64,000 bases of DNA from Kosakonia sp. SMBL-WEM22 (GCF_014490785.1 NZ_CP051488.1:744001-808000), one strand, 5' to 3'; shown: positions 25,293 through 34,632, counted from the stretch's first letter. Translations and numbers: made by a program. The notes: generated from the sequence alone by a model not told the origin.

Positions 25293-26882
25293 ATGACGTT
25301 GTCTCCTTATTACCAAGAGGTGGCGAAGCGCCGCACGTTCGCTATCATCTCGCACCCCGATGCCGGTAAAACCACCATCACCGAAAAGGTGTTGCTGTTC
25401 GGACAGGCGATCCAGACCGCCGGTACGGTAAAAGGCCGTGGCTCCAACCAGCATGCAAAATCTGACTGGATGGAGATGGAGAAGCAGCGTGGTATCTCCA
25501 TCACCACGTCCGTGATGCAGTTCCCGTACCGCGAGAACCTGATCAACCTGCTCGACACCCCGGGGCACGAAGACTTCTCCGAAGATACCTACCGCACCTT
25601 AACCGCCGTTGACTGCTGTCTGATGGTGATCGATGCGGCGAAGGGCGTCGAAGATCGTACCCGTAAGCTGATGGAAGTGACCCGTCTGCGCGATACGCCG
25701 ATCCTCACCTTTATGAACAAACTCGACCGTGACATCCGCGATCCGATGGAGCTGCTGGATGAGGTGGAGAGCGAGCTGAAGATCGCCTGTGCGCCGATCA
25801 CCTGGCCAATCGGCTGCGGCAAGCTGTTTAAAGGGGTTTACCACCTCTATAAAGATGAAACCTACCTTTATCAGACCGGTAAAGGCCACACCATTCAGGA
25901 AGTGCGCATCGTTAAAGGGCTGAATAACCCGGAGCTGGATGCCGCCGTTGGCGAGGATCTGGCCCAACAGCTGCGTGATGAGCTGGAGCTGGTGCAGGGT
26001 GCCTCCAACGAATTCGACCAGGATCGCTTCCTGAGCGGCGCGCTGACGCCGGTCTTCTTCGGCACCGCGCTGGGTAACTTTGGCGTCGATCATATGCTGG
26101 ATGGCTTAGTTGAGTGGGCACCGGCACCGATGCCGCGTAAAACCGATGTACGCGAAGTGAAAGCGGACGATGAGAAGTTCACCGGCTTTGTCTTTAAGAT
26201 CCAGGCCAACATGGATCCGAAGCACCGCGACCGCGTTGCCTTTATGCGCGTGGTATCCGGGCGCTACGAAAAAGGGATGAAGCTGCGCCAGGTGCGTACC
26301 GGTAAAGATGTGGTGATCTCCGATGCGCTGACCTTTATGGCGGGTGACCGCTCGCACGTTGAAGAAGCCTATCCCGGCGACATCATCGGTCTGCACAACC
26401 ATGGCACCATTCAGATTGGCGACACCTTCACACAGGGTGAAATGATGAAGTTCACCGGCATCCCGAACTTTGCCCCTGAACTCTTCCGCCGTATTCGCCT
26501 GCGCGATCCGCTGAAGCAGAAACAGCTGCTTAAAGGCCTGGTTCAGCTTTCAGAAGAGGGCGCGGTACAGGTCTTCCGCCCGATTGCCAACAACGATTTG
26601 ATTGTCGGCGCGGTCGGTGTGCTGCAGTTTGATGTGGTGGTCGCGCGTCTGAAGAGCGAATACAACGTCGAAGCGGTCTATGAGTCCGTCAACGTGGCAA
26701 CCGCGCGTTGGGTCGAGAGCGGCGACGTGAAGAAGTTTGAAGAGTTTAAGCGTAAGAATGAGATCCAGCTGGCGCTTGATGGCGGCGATAACCTCACCTA
26801 TATCGCGCCAACCATGGTTAACCTTAACCTGACACAAGAGCGTTACCCGGAAGTCACCTTCCATAAAACCCGCGAACACTAA
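25293..26882 (+). CDS. prfC: Peptide chain release factor 3
   Basis: 529 residues, identical in length to E. coli RF3. It is a translational GTPase: G1 is HPDAGKTT near the N-terminus, G3 DTPGHEDF and G4 NKLDRD, followed by the switch region GRGSNQHAKSDWMEMEKQRG split across about 49-70. RF3 removes RF1/RF2 from post-termination ribosomes. It has its own promoter region (91 bp after yjjG) and a terminator at 26891. The ribosome site is weak (GAAGAACTTAATT). Confidence 0.96.
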   Translation: MTLSPYYQEVAKRRTFAIISHPDAGKTTITEKVLLFGQAIQTAGTVKGRGSNQHAKSDWMEMEKQRGISITTSVMQFPYRENLINLLDTPGHEDFSEDTYRTLTAVDCCLMVIDAAKGVEDRTRKLMEVTRLRDTPILTFMNKLDRDIRDPMELLDEVESELKIACAPITWPIGCGKLFKGVYHLYKDETYLYQTGKGHTIQEVRIVKGLNNPELDAAVGEDLAQQLRDELELVQGASNEFDQDRFLSGALTPVFFGTALGNFGVDHMLDGLVEWAPAPMPRKTDVREVKADDEKFTGFVFKIQANMDPKHRDRVAFMRVVSGRYEKGMKLRQVRTGKDVVISDALTFMAGDRSHVEEAYPGDIIGLHNHGTIQIGDTFTQGEMMKFTGIPNFAPELFRRIRLRDPLKQKQLLKGLVQLSEEGAVQVFRPIANNDLIVGAVGVLQFDVVVARLKSEYNVEAVYESVNVATARWVESGDVKKFEEFKRKNEIQLALDGGDNLTYIAPTMVNLNLTQERYPEVTFHKTREH

Positions 26883-26890
26883 TCCCTCTA

Positions 26891-26925
26891 CGGAGCGCGG
26901 CAGATGCTGCGCTCCGGCCTCTTTT
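26891..26925 (+). terminator. Rho-independent terminator of prfC
   Basis: CGGAGCGC / GCGCTCCG with a 10-base loop is followed by GCCTCTTTT, eight bases after the prfC stop. Confidence 0.8.
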
Positions 26926-27023
26926 CCACGCTGCCGTTTCTTGCGGAAAGTTCTTAAAACCCTCGCTTTTTCTGTCTGTTGCTCGCTTTTTATCCACTCC
27001 AACAGGATCTTTGTCGAGAGTGA

Positions 27024-27034
27024 TCTATATTTAA
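27024..27034 (+). promoter_or_regulatory. Sigma-S-type -10 element of osmY
   Basis: TCTATATTTAA fits the extended RpoS -10 pattern (CTAYRNTTAA) and lies about 227 bp upstream of osmY. A long leader of similar size is known for E. coli osmY, a classical RpoS gene. The rest of the 378-bp spacer (26883-27260) holds the prfC terminator and an otherwise unassigned leader. Confidence 0.6.
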
Positions 27035-27260
27035 CAAAGTGATGACAAGGTGTGTGGCCGAAAGTACTGCTTAATACGTTTTTAATGGTCTTTTATCCAC
27101 TCAATCCATCACAGGATAACATTAACAACTGCATCAACGCAGCGATTTGCCGGAATGTGATCGCAACCATTGACGTTGATAGGGTGAATTTCACCGCAGC
27201 AGTTGGCAGCTTCTTGCTGCTTCAGCCCAAATGGTGGGCAAACATACAGGAATAACATCG

Positions 27261-27878
27261 ATGACTATGACAAAGCTGACTCTTTCTAAAACCCTGCTGG
27301 CTATCACGCTGGGCTCTGTTCTGACCACGGGTTCTGCCCTGGCGGCGGAAACCACCACTGATAAAGCGCAAAGCACCGCGTCCAGTGCAGGGGACAAAAT
27401 TGATAGCTCTATGAATAAAGTCGGTGGATTCATGGACGACAGTACCATTACTGCAAAAGTTAAAGCAGCGCTGGTCGATCATGAAAGCATTAAGAGCACC
27501 GATATCTCCGTGAAGACGGATAAAAAAGTGGTAACCCTGAGCGGTTTCGTCGAAAGCCAGAAACAGGCTGAAGAGGCGGTTTCCGTGGCGAAAGGTGTAG
27601 AAGGTGTGGCTTCGGTAAGCGACAAACTGCACGTTCGTGATGCGAAAGAGAGCACCGCGAAAGGTTACGCGGGTGATACCGCCACCACCAGCGAAATTAA
27701 AGCGAAGCTGCTGGCCGATGAAAACGTCCCGTCCCGTATGGTGAAAGTGGAAACCACTGACGGCGTCGTTCAGTTATCCGGCACGGTAGAGTCCAAGGCT
27801 CAAAGTGAGCGCGCTGAAAGCATCGCCAAAGCAGTCGACGGCGTGAAAAGCGTGAAGAACGACCTGAAAGTTAAATAA
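27261..27878 (+). CDS. osmY: Periplasmic osmotically induced protein OsmY
   Basis: 205 residues from ATG 27261 (E. coli 201). A signal peptide of 28 residues ends SALA before AETTTD. Two BON domains follow, around 55-125 and 135-205, each with the VSVKTDKKVVTLSGFVES / VKVETTDGVVQLSGTVES pattern. It is a periplasmic chaperone-like protein induced by hyperosmolarity and stationary phase under RpoS. ytjA lies downstream after 127 bp. Confidence 0.95.
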   Translation: MTMTKLTLSKTLLAITLGSVLTTGSALAAETTTDKAQSTASSAGDKIDSSMNKVGGFMDDSTITAKVKAALVDHESIKSTDISVKTDKKVVTLSGFVESQKQAEEAVSVAKGVEGVASVSDKLHVRDAKESTAKGYAGDTATTSEIKAKLLADENVPSRMVKVETTDGVVQLSGTVESKAQSERAESIAKAVDGVKSVKNDLKVK

Positions 27879-28005
27879 GAGTACGTGAAAAATCCGCGCC
27901 TGGCGGTGTCCGGGCGCGATAGATACTTAGCAGGAAACATCGCGGATGGGCATCCTGAGGGCCCATCACATGCGGTCGACATTAACTATGGTTAAGGAGA
28001 GTTTT

Positions 28006-28167
28006 ATGTTTCGTTGGGGCATTATTTTTCTGGTTATCGCGTTAATTGCCGCCGCTCTGGGCTTTGGTGGTTTGGCAGGTACAGCAGCCGGTGCGGCGAA
28101 AATCGTCTTCATCGTTGGTATCGTTCTGTTCCTGGTCAGCCTGTTCATGGGTCGTCGGCGCCCGTAG
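28006..28167 (+). CDS. ytjA: Small membrane protein YtjA (DUF1328)
   Basis: 53 residues from ATG 28006, which has AAGGAG six bases upstream. The two hydrophobic helices (about 5-20 and 32-48) are joined by GFGGLAGTAAGAAK and end in the basic tail GRRRP, the DUF1328 pattern. Length equals E. coli YtjA. The function is unknown; the family often accompanies stress genes, and here it follows osmY. Confidence 0.92.
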   Translation: MFRWGIIFLVIALIAAALGFGGLAGTAAGAAKIVFIVGIVLFLVSLFMGRRRP

Positions 28168-28197
28168 CGTTAAACACGCTTAAACTTCGGTTACATT

Positions 28198-28222
28198 AAA
28201 GCCAGTCCTCGTGACTGGCTTT
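28198..28222 (+). terminator. Terminator hairpin after ytjA
   Basis: A 10-bp perfect stem AAAGCCAGTC / GACTGGCTTT with loop CTCGT, followed by a short T-containing stretch, lies 30 bp after the ytjA stop. Confidence 0.7.
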
Positions 28223-28285
28223 GCTGTTTCAGGGTCTTAAATATTGCGCTACTTTGTTGTGACAATTGCTTAAAAGGAAAACGAA

Positions 28286-29356
28286 GTGGGGCAACATATT
28301 CCCATCACGCTCGGCAATATTGCGCCGCTGGCGCTGAAACCCTTTCGACCGGGACGTCTGGCACTGGTGTGCGAAGGCGGCGGCCAGCGCGGTATTTTTA
28401 CTGCGGGCGTGCTGGATGAGTTTATGCGCGCCGACTTCAACCCTTTCGATCTCTTCTTCGGCACTTCTGCCGGGGCACAGAACCTGTCGGCCTATGTCTG
28501 TAACCAACCGGGGTATGCGCGCAAAGTGATTATGCGCTACACCACGCGACGGGAATTTTTCGACCCGCTGCGCTTTGTGCGCGGCGGCAATCTTATCGAT
28601 CTTGACTGGCTGGTTAACGCCACTGCGACAGAGATGCCGCTGGCGATGGATTATGCCGTGCGCGCCTTTGATGCCGGGAAGGCCTTTTACATGTGCGCCT
28701 GCCGCCAGGATGATTATTCGGCCGAGTATTTTGTACCTAATCACCAGACATGGCTTGATCTGATCCGCGCCTCAAGCGCCATTCCTGGCTTCTATCGCAC
28801 CGGTGTGGCGCTGAGCGGCGTAAACTACCTTGATGGCGGCGTCAGCGACGCCATACCCGTACAGGAAGCCACGCGGCGCGGGGCCGATACCATCGTGGTG
28901 ATCCGCACCGTACCGTCGCAGATGTACTACACGCCACAGTGGTTTAAGCGTATGGAGCGCTGGCTCGGCGAGAGCAGCCTGCAGTCGCTGGTCAACCTGG
29001 TGCAGCATCATGAAAAGAGCTATCTCGCCACGCAGCAGTTTATTGAATCCCCGCCGGGCAAGCTGCGCATCATCGAAATCTACCCGCCGAAGTTGTTAAA
29101 AAGCATGGCGCTCGGCAGCCGTTTACCGGCGCTGCGGGAAGATTATAAAATTGGCCGCTTATGCGGGCGCTACTTTCTGGCGACGGTGGGCAAGCTGCTG
29201 GCCGAAACGCCGCCGCTGCTGCGCTATACGCCGGTCGTCGCGCCGACAACACGCGTGGTGCCGCCCGCTGAGGTGGCGAACGACGCCCTTGATCTGCCGC
29301 TGGTGAGCGCGCCGGAGGCCAACGATATTTCGCTCAATAATGAGGACAGCGCGTGA
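28286..29356 (+). CDS. yjjU: Patatin-like phospholipase YjjU
   Basis: 356 residues with a GTG start at 28286 (AAAAGGAAAACGAA upstream). Patatin fold: oxyanion loop CEGGGQRG (29-36), nucleophile elbow GTSAG with S61, and the catalytic aspartate in DGGVSDAIP. It would hydrolyse acyl esters of phospholipids in the cytosol or at the inner membrane; the physiological substrate is unknown. Its stop overlaps the yjjV GTG start by 4 bp, so the two are translationally coupled. Confidence 0.92.
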   Translation: MGQHIPITLGNIAPLALKPFRPGRLALVCEGGGQRGIFTAGVLDEFMRADFNPFDLFFGTSAGAQNLSAYVCNQPGYARKVIMRYTTRREFFDPLRFVRGGNLIDLDWLVNATATEMPLAMDYAVRAFDAGKAFYMCACRQDDYSAEYFVPNHQTWLDLIRASSAIPGFYRTGVALSGVNYLDGGVSDAIPVQEATRRGADTIVVIRTVPSQMYYTPQWFKRMERWLGESSLQSLVNLVQHHEKSYLATQQFIESPPGKLRIIEIYPPKLLKSMALGSRLPALREDYKIGRLCGRYFLATVGKLLAETPPLLRYTPVVAPTTRVVPPAEVANDALDLPLVSAPEANDISLNNEDSA

Positions 29357-30144
29357 GTTTCCGTTTTATCGATACCCACTGCCATTTCGATTTCGAACCC
29401 TTTAAAGGCGATGAAGCGGCCAGTATCGCCCGCGCGGCAGAGGCGGGCGTCGAGCGCATTATTGTGCCCGCCATCGCTGCCCGCTATTTTGACCGCGTCT
29501 GCAACCTTGCGCGGCAGCATCACGCCCTCTATGCCGCACTGGGCCTCCACCCGATTGTGGTCGAGGAGCATACGCAGCAGAGCCTGGAAGAGCTGGATGC
29601 GCTGCTCGCCACCCGGCCTGATAAGGTGATCGCCATCGGCGAAATCGGCCTCGATCTTTATCGCGATAATCCGCAGTTTGAGCGCCAGCAGGAACTGCTT
29701 GATGCGCAGCTAAAAATGGCGAAGCGCTATGATTTGCCGGTTCTTCTTCACTCCCGCCGCACCCATGACAAGCTGGCAATGCACCTGAAAAAGCATAACC
29801 TGCCGCGAACTGGCGTGGTGCACGGCTTCGCCGGTAGCCTGCAACAAGCGCAGCGCTTTATCGATCTGGGCTACGCTATCGGCGTTGGCGGCACCATTAC
29901 CTATCCACGCGCCAGCAAAACCCGCGATGTGATGGCGCAACTGCCACTCGACTCGCTGCTGCTTGAAACCGACGCGCCCGATATGCCGCTCAACGGTTTT
30001 CAGGGGCAGCCCAATCGCCCCGAGCGGGCGGCAAAGGTTTTCGAAACTCTGTGCGAGCTACGATCAGAAGCGCCGGATGTGATTGCAAACGCTCTGTTTC
30101 ACAATACGCAACGCCTCTTCGCTCTGCCTGATTCGCGGCTATAA
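29353..30144 (+). CDS. yjjV: TatD-family metal-dependent hydrolase YjjV
   Basis: 263 residues with a GTG start at 29353 overlapping the yjjU stop. TIM-barrel metallohydrolase: DTHCHFDF supplies the first metal ligands, followed by IGEIGLDLYRD, LLHSRR, VHGFAGS and the aspartate in LETDAPDMPL. TatD relatives are Mg-dependent 3'-5' DNA exonucleases or esterases; YjjV's substrate is not firmly known. In E. coli yjjW-yjjI follow; here the deo operon follows directly. Confidence 0.92.
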   Translation: MSFRFIDTHCHFDFEPFKGDEAASIARAAEAGVERIIVPAIAARYFDRVCNLARQHHALYAALGLHPIVVEEHTQQSLEELDALLATRPDKVIAIGEIGLDLYRDNPQFERQQELLDAQLKMAKRYDLPVLLHSRRTHDKLAMHLKKHNLPRTGVVHGFAGSLQQAQRFIDLGYAIGVGGTITYPRASKTRDVMAQLPLDSLLLETDAPDMPLNGFQGQPNRPERAAKVFETLCELRSEAPDVIANALFHNTQRLFALPDSRL

Positions 30145-30174
30145 CGCTTTTTCGTCGGCAGGCTGGTTCGCCTG

Positions 30175-30190
30175 TGTTAAAATTCTCACA
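30175..30190 (+). promoter_or_regulatory. DeoR operator at deoP1
   Basis: TGTTAAAATTCTCACA is an inverted repeat of the DeoR type (E. coli pattern TGTTAGAATTCTAACA), 202-217 bp upstream of deoC. Confidence 0.8.
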
Positions 30191-30306
30191 CTCAAATGGC
30201 GTGGGCTTACTACGGCCGCTCTTACGTCTTCTTGCCTTTCTATGGCGAAATAAGTTGATCAATGTCGCGTTGCGGTTATGCAAGCATGAGCAAACTTTTT
30301 GCTAAC

Positions 30307-30322
30307 TGTGATGCATGTCGAA
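30307..30322 (+). promoter_or_regulatory. CRP site of deoP2
   Basis: TGTGATGCATGTCGAA keeps the form of the E. coli deoP2 CRP site TGTGATGTGTATCGAA. Its centre lies about 33 bp upstream of the -10 hexamer, suitable for class II activation; CytR may bind beside it. Confidence 0.75.
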
Positions 30323-30339
30323 GTGTAATTGTGAGTGAA

Positions 30340-30355
30340 TGTTAGAATACTCACA
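30340..30355 (+). promoter_or_regulatory. DeoR operator and -10 of deoP2
   Basis: TGTTAGAATACTCACA is the second DeoR palindrome, 37-52 bp upstream of deoC, and contains the -10 hexamer TAGAAT (30343-30348). Together with the copy 165 bp upstream it would allow DeoR looping, as in E. coli. Confidence 0.85.
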
Positions 30356-30391
30356 AACCGAACTAAAACGGCTGATGCCGTCGGAGAGAAT

Positions 30392-31171
30392 ATGACTGAT
30401 TTAACTGCCAGCAGCCTGCGCGCGCTGAAACTGATGGACCTGACCACCCTGAATGATGACGACACCAATGAGAAAGTCATTGCGCTGTGTCATCAGGCGA
30501 AAACCCCGGTCGGCAATACCGCCGCGATCTGCATCTACCCGCGTTTTATCCCGATTGCGCGTAAGACCCTGAACGAGCAGGGCACGCCGGAGATCCGCAT
30601 CGCCACCGTCACCAACTTCCCGCACGGTAATGACGATATCGATATCGCGCTGGCAGAAACCCGTGCGGCCATCGCCTACGGCGCGGACGAAGTTGACGTT
30701 GTTTTCCCTTACCGCGCGCTGATCGCCGGTAACGAGCAGGTCGGTTTCGATCTGGTGAAAGCGTGTAAAGAGGCCTGTGCGGCAGCGAATGTGCTGCTAA
30801 AAGTGATTATCGAAACCGGTGAATTGAAAGAGGAAGCATTGATCCGCAAAGCTTCTGAAATCGCCATCAAAGCCGGGGCTGATTTTATTAAAACGTCCAC
30901 CGGTAAAGTGCCGGTCAACGCCACCCCTGAAAGTGCGCGCATCATGCTGGAAGTGATCCGCGATATGGGCGTGGAAAAAAGCGTTGGTTTTAAACCGGCG
31001 GGCGGTGTGCGCACCGCGGAAGATGCGCAGCAGTACCTGGCGATTGCTGATGAACTGTTTGGTGCCGACTGGGCCGATGCGCGTCACTACCGCTTTGGCG
31101 CGTCCAGCCTGCTGGCGAGCCTGCTGAAAGCGCTCGGTCATGGCGACGGTAAAAGCGCCAGCGCTTACTGA
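30392..31171 (+). CDS. deoC: Deoxyribose-phosphate aldolase
   Basis: 259 residues from ATG 30392 (CGGAGAG upstream), the E. coli length. Class I aldolase with a TIM barrel: the Schiff-base lysine is K167 in DFIKTSTGK, with the proton-relay lysine in VGFKPAGGVRT and aspartate near 102. It splits deoxyribose-5-phosphate to acetaldehyde and glyceraldehyde-3-phosphate. First gene of deoCABD. Confidence 0.96.
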   Translation: MTDLTASSLRALKLMDLTTLNDDDTNEKVIALCHQAKTPVGNTAAICIYPRFIPIARKTLNEQGTPEIRIATVTNFPHGNDDIDIALAETRAAIAYGADEVDVVFPYRALIAGNEQVGFDLVKACKEACAAANVLLKVIIETGELKEEALIRKASEIAIKAGADFIKTSTGKVPVNATPESARIMLEVIRDMGVEKSVGFKPAGGVRTAEDAQQYLAIADELFGADWADARHYRFGASSLLASLLKALGHGDGKSASAY

Positions 31172-31180
31172 TGTTTGCCT

Positions 31181-31197
31181 GATGGCGCTGCGCCATC
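31181..31197 (+). repeat. Intercistronic palindrome between deoC and deoA
   Basis: GATGGCGCTGCGCCATC is a perfect 8-bp inverted repeat around one base, 10 bp beyond the deoC stop, with a REP-like core (GCCTGATGGCG). No T tract follows, so it is more likely an mRNA-stabilising or REP-type element than a terminator. Confidence 0.6.
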
Positions 31198-31256
31198 ATT
31201 TGCCGCATTGCCGGGCTCAACCGTTGCCCGGCCCTCTCTATCCTCAGGGGGTTACC

Positions 31257-32579
31257 TTGTTTCTCGCTCAAGAAATTATTCGTAAAAAACGCGATGGCAT
31301 CGCGCTGAGTGATGAAGAAATCCGTTTCTTTATCAACGGAATTCGCGATAACACCGTTTCTGAAGGGCAGATCGCCGCGCTGGCGATGACCATTTTCTTC
31401 CACGATATGAGCATGCCGGAGCGCGTCTCGCTGACCATGGCGATGCGCGACTCCGGTACCGTGCTTGACTGGAAAAGCCTCGATCTTAATGGCCCGGTAG
31501 TGGATAAGCACTCCACCGGCGGCGTGGGCGATGTGACATCACTGATGCTTGGCCCGATGGTGGCGGCCTGCGGCGGCTATATCCCGATGATCTCCGGGCG
31601 CGGCCTCGGCCATACGGGCGGCACGCTCGATAAGCTGGAAGCGATTCCGGGCTTTGATATTTTCCCCTCTGACCAGCGTTTTCGCGACATCATCAAAGAG
31701 GTTGGCGTGGCGATTATCGGCCAGACCAACTCGCTGGCTCCGGCAGATAAGCGCTTCTACGCCACCCGCGATATTACCGCCACCGTTGACTCTATCCCGC
31801 TGATTACCGCCTCGATCCTCGCCAAAAAACTGGCGGAAGGTCTCGATGCGCTGGTAATGGATGTGAAGGTGGGCAGCGGAGCGTTTATGCCGACCTATGA
31901 GCGTTCAGAACAGCTGGCAGAAGCGATAGTGGGCGTTGCCAACGGTGCCGGCGTGCGCACGACTGCGCTGCTGACCGATATGAATCAGGTGCTGGCCTCC
32001 AGCGGCGGTAACGCGGTGGAAGTGCGCGAAGCGGTGCAGTTCCTGACGGGAGAGTACCGCAACCCGCGCCTGTTTGAGGTGACGATGGCGCTCAGCGCTG
32101 AAATGCTCATCTCTGGCAAACTGGCGAAAGATGAGGCTGACGCGCGCGCGAAGCTGCAAGCGGTGCTGGATAACGGTAAAGCGGCCGAGATCTTCGGGCG
32201 CATGGTGGCGGCGCAGAAAGGCCCGCATGATTTTGTTGAGCACTACGATCGCTATCTACCGACGGCAACCCTGAGCAAAGCGGTGTACGCCGATGATGAA
32301 GGGTTTGTCAGCGCGATGGATACCCGCGAGCTGGGTATGGCGGTGGTCTCCTTGGGCGGTGGTCGCCGCCAGGCGTCCGATACCATTGATTACAGCGTTG
32401 GCTTAACCGATATGGTGCGCCTCGGTGAACAGGTTGATGGCCAACGTCCGCTCGCCATTATTCACGCTAAAGATGAAGCCAGCTGGCAGAGCGCCGCGCA
32501 GGTGGTGAAAGCGGCGATAAGTGTGAGCGACCGCGCACCAAAAGAGACCCCGACGGTCTATCGCCGCATTACTGAATAG
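31257..32579 (+). CDS. deoA: Thymidine phosphorylase
   Basis: 440 residues with a TTG start at 31257 preceded by CAGGGGG; E. coli deoA is also reported to start with TTG and has 440 residues. Glycosyltransferase family 3 fold: the signature VDKHSTGGVGDVTS holds phosphate-binding residues, followed by SGRGLGHTGGTLDKLE and MDVKVGSGAFM. It cleaves thymidine and deoxyuridine to base and deoxyribose-1-phosphate in the cytosol. Second gene of the operon, 85 bp after deoC. Confidence 0.96.
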   Translation: MFLAQEIIRKKRDGIALSDEEIRFFINGIRDNTVSEGQIAALAMTIFFHDMSMPERVSLTMAMRDSGTVLDWKSLDLNGPVVDKHSTGGVGDVTSLMLGPMVAACGGYIPMISGRGLGHTGGTLDKLEAIPGFDIFPSDQRFRDIIKEVGVAIIGQTNSLAPADKRFYATRDITATVDSIPLITASILAKKLAEGLDALVMDVKVGSGAFMPTYERSEQLAEAIVGVANGAGVRTTALLTDMNQVLASSGGNAVEVREAVQFLTGEYRNPRLFEVTMALSAEMLISGKLAKDEADARAKLQAVLDNGKAAEIFGRMVAAQKGPHDFVEHYDRYLPTATLSKAVYADDEGFVSAMDTRELGMAVVSLGGGRRQASDTIDYSVGLTDMVRLGEQVDGQRPLAIIHAKDEASWQSAAQVVKAAISVSDRAPKETPTVYRRITE

Positions 32580-32630
32580 CGGTATACTGATCTGATCGCT
32601 TTTTTTCAAAGCACAAGGTACGGAGAACAT

Positions 32631-33854
32631 ATGAAACGTGCATTTATCATGGTGCTGGACTCTTTCGGCATCGGCGCGACAGAAGACGCGGATCGCTTCG
32701 GCGACGCGGGTTCCGACACTCTCGGCCACATCGCTGAAGCCTGTGCGAAAGGTGAAGCAGATACCGGGCGCAAAGGTCCGCTTAATCTACCGAATCTCAC
32801 TCGCCTCGGGCTTGCGAAAGCCCACGAAGGCGCAACCGGTGAAATTCCTGCCGGTATGGACGGCAACGCCGAAATTATTGGCGCGTATGCCTGGGCGCAT
32901 GAACTCTCCTCCGGTAAAGATACGCCGTCAGGACACTGGGAAATCGCCGGTGTACCGGTGCTCTTCGACTGGGGCTACTTCAGCGATACCGAAAACAGCT
33001 TCCCGCAGGCGCTGCTGGATAAGCTGGTCGAGCGCGCTAACCTGCCGGGTTATCTCGGCAACTGCCACTCCTCCGGGACGGTCATTCTTGACCAGCTCGG
33101 CGAAGAGCATATGAAAACCGGCAAGCCGATTTTCTATACCTCTGCCGACTCGGTGTTCCAGATTGCCTGCCACGAAGAGACCTTTGGTCTCGATAATCTC
33201 TATGAGCTGTGTGAAATTGCCCGCGAAGAGCTGACTGAAGGCGGTTACAACATCGGTCGCGTGATTGCGCGTCCGTTTGTCGGCGACAAAGCGGGTAACT
33301 TCCAGCGCACCGGCAACCGTCACGATTTGGCCGTGGAGCCGCCGTCCGCGACGGTGCTGCAAAAACTGGTTGAGGAGAAGGATGGGCAGGTGGTCTCCGT
33401 CGGTAAAATCGCCGATATCTATGCCAACTGCGGTATCACCAAAAAAGTGAAGGCTACCGGCCTCGACGCGCTGTTTGATGCCACTATCGCCGAGATGAAA
33501 GAGGCGGGTGATAAGACGATTGTCTTTACCAACTTCGTCGATTTTGACTCCTCCTGGGGCCATCGCCGCGATGTCGCCGGTTATGCGGGCGGGCTGGAGC
33601 TGTTCGATCGCCGTCTGCCGGAGTTGATGGAGCTGGTGGGCGAAGATGATATCCTGATCCTCACCGCCGATCACGGCTGCGATCCGACCTGGAAAGGCAC
33701 CGATCATACCCGCGAACACATTCCGGTACTGATCTACGGCCCGAAAGTAAAAGCAGGCTCGCTGGGCCACCGCGAGACCTTCGCTGATATTGGTCAGACG
33801 ATCGCCCGCTACTTCGGCGTCTCTGATATGGAGTATGGCAAAGCCATGTTCTGA
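32631..33854 (+). CDS. deoB: Phosphopentomutase
   Basis: 407 residues, as in E. coli, with GGTACGGAG upstream. Alkaline-phosphatase-superfamily mutase with two manganese sites: VLDSFGIGATEDADRFGD at the N-terminus, and TADHGCDPTWKGTDHTREH near the C-terminus. It interconverts (deoxy)ribose-1-phosphate and -5-phosphate, linking DeoA/DeoD to DeoC. Confidence 0.96.
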   Translation: MKRAFIMVLDSFGIGATEDADRFGDAGSDTLGHIAEACAKGEADTGRKGPLNLPNLTRLGLAKAHEGATGEIPAGMDGNAEIIGAYAWAHELSSGKDTPSGHWEIAGVPVLFDWGYFSDTENSFPQALLDKLVERANLPGYLGNCHSSGTVILDQLGEEHMKTGKPIFYTSADSVFQIACHEETFGLDNLYELCEIAREELTEGGYNIGRVIARPFVGDKAGNFQRTGNRHDLAVEPPSATVLQKLVEEKDGQVVSVGKIADIYANCGITKKVKATGLDALFDATIAEMKEAGDKTIVFTNFVDFDSSWGHRRDVAGYAGGLELFDRRLPELMELVGEDDILILTADHGCDPTWKGTDHTREHIPVLIYGPKVKAGSLGHRETFADIGQTIARYFGVSDMEYGKAMF

Positions 33855-33912
33855 TCTTTTTGGGCGGGGTCTTTCCCGCCCTCCATTTTCTAACAAGTCA
33901 AAGGAAGTAACG

Positions 33913-34632
33913 ATGGCAACCCCACATATCAATGCAGAAATGGGCGATTTCGCAGACGTCGTACTGATGCCGGGCGATCCGCTGCGTGCAAAGCACATCG
34001 CCGAAACGTTTCTCGAAGATTATCGTGAAGTGAATAACGTGCGCGGCATGCTGGGTTACACCGGCACCTACAAAGGCCGCAAAATCTCTGTAATGGGTCA
34101 CGGTATGGGTATTCCCTCCTGCTCCATCTACACAAAAGAGCTGATCACCGATTTTGGCGTCAAAAAGATCATCCGCGTCGGCTCCTGCGGTGCCGTGCGT
34201 ATGGATGTGAAACTGCGTGACATCGTTATCGGTATGGGTGCCTGCACCGACTCCAAAGTTAACCGTATGCGTTTCAAGGATCACGACTTCGCAGCGATCG
34301 CGGATTTCGACATGGTGCGTAACGCGGTTGACGCAGCGAAAAACCTTGGCGTCGATGCGCGCGTGGGTAACCTCTTTTCCGCCGATCTCTTCTACTCACC
34401 GGATGGCGAGATGTTCGACGTGATGGAGAAGTACGGCATCCTCGGCGTAGAGATGGAAGCGGCGGGTATCTACGGCGTTGCGGCAGAGTTCGGTGCGAAA
34501 GCACTGACCATCTGTACCGTGTCCGACCATATCCGTACTCACGAGCAGACCACCTCCGATGAGCGCCAAACCACGTTCAACGACATGATCAAAATCGCGC
34601 TGGAATCTGTCCTGCTGGGCGACAACGCGTAA
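33913..34632 (+). CDS. deoD: Purine nucleoside phosphorylase DeoD
   Basis: 239 residues from ATG 33913 (AAGGAAG upstream), the E. coli length. Hexameric NP-I family: phosphate loop GDPLRAKHIAET (20-31), SVMGHGMGIPSCSIYTKEL, GSCGAVRMDV, the ribose-binding VEMEAAGIYG and the catalytic aspartate in TVSDHIRT. It phosphorolyses purine (deoxy)nucleosides. Last gene of deoCABD, 58 bp after deoB. Confidence 0.96.
   Translation: MATPHINAEMGDFADVVLMPGDPLRAKHIAETFLEDYREVNNVRGMLGYTGTYKGRKISVMGHGMGIPSCSIYTKELITDFGVKKIIRVGSCGAVRMDVKLRDIVIGMGACTDSKVNRMRFKDHDFAAIADFDMVRNAVDAAKNLGVDARVGNLFSADLFYSPDGEMFDVMEKYGILGVEMEAAGIYGVAAEFGAKALTICTVSDHIRTHEQTTSDERQTTFNDMIKIALESVLLGDNA

Noticed and set aside
27895..27925. 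CGCGCC / GGGCGCG hairpin after osmY as a terminator
   Set aside because: No T tract follows and ytjA lies downstream on the same strand, so evidence for termination is too weak.
32928..33998. 356-codon antisense frame over deoB and the deoD start
   Set aside because: deoB and deoD are clear enzymes in their operon; the antisense frame has no recognisable features.
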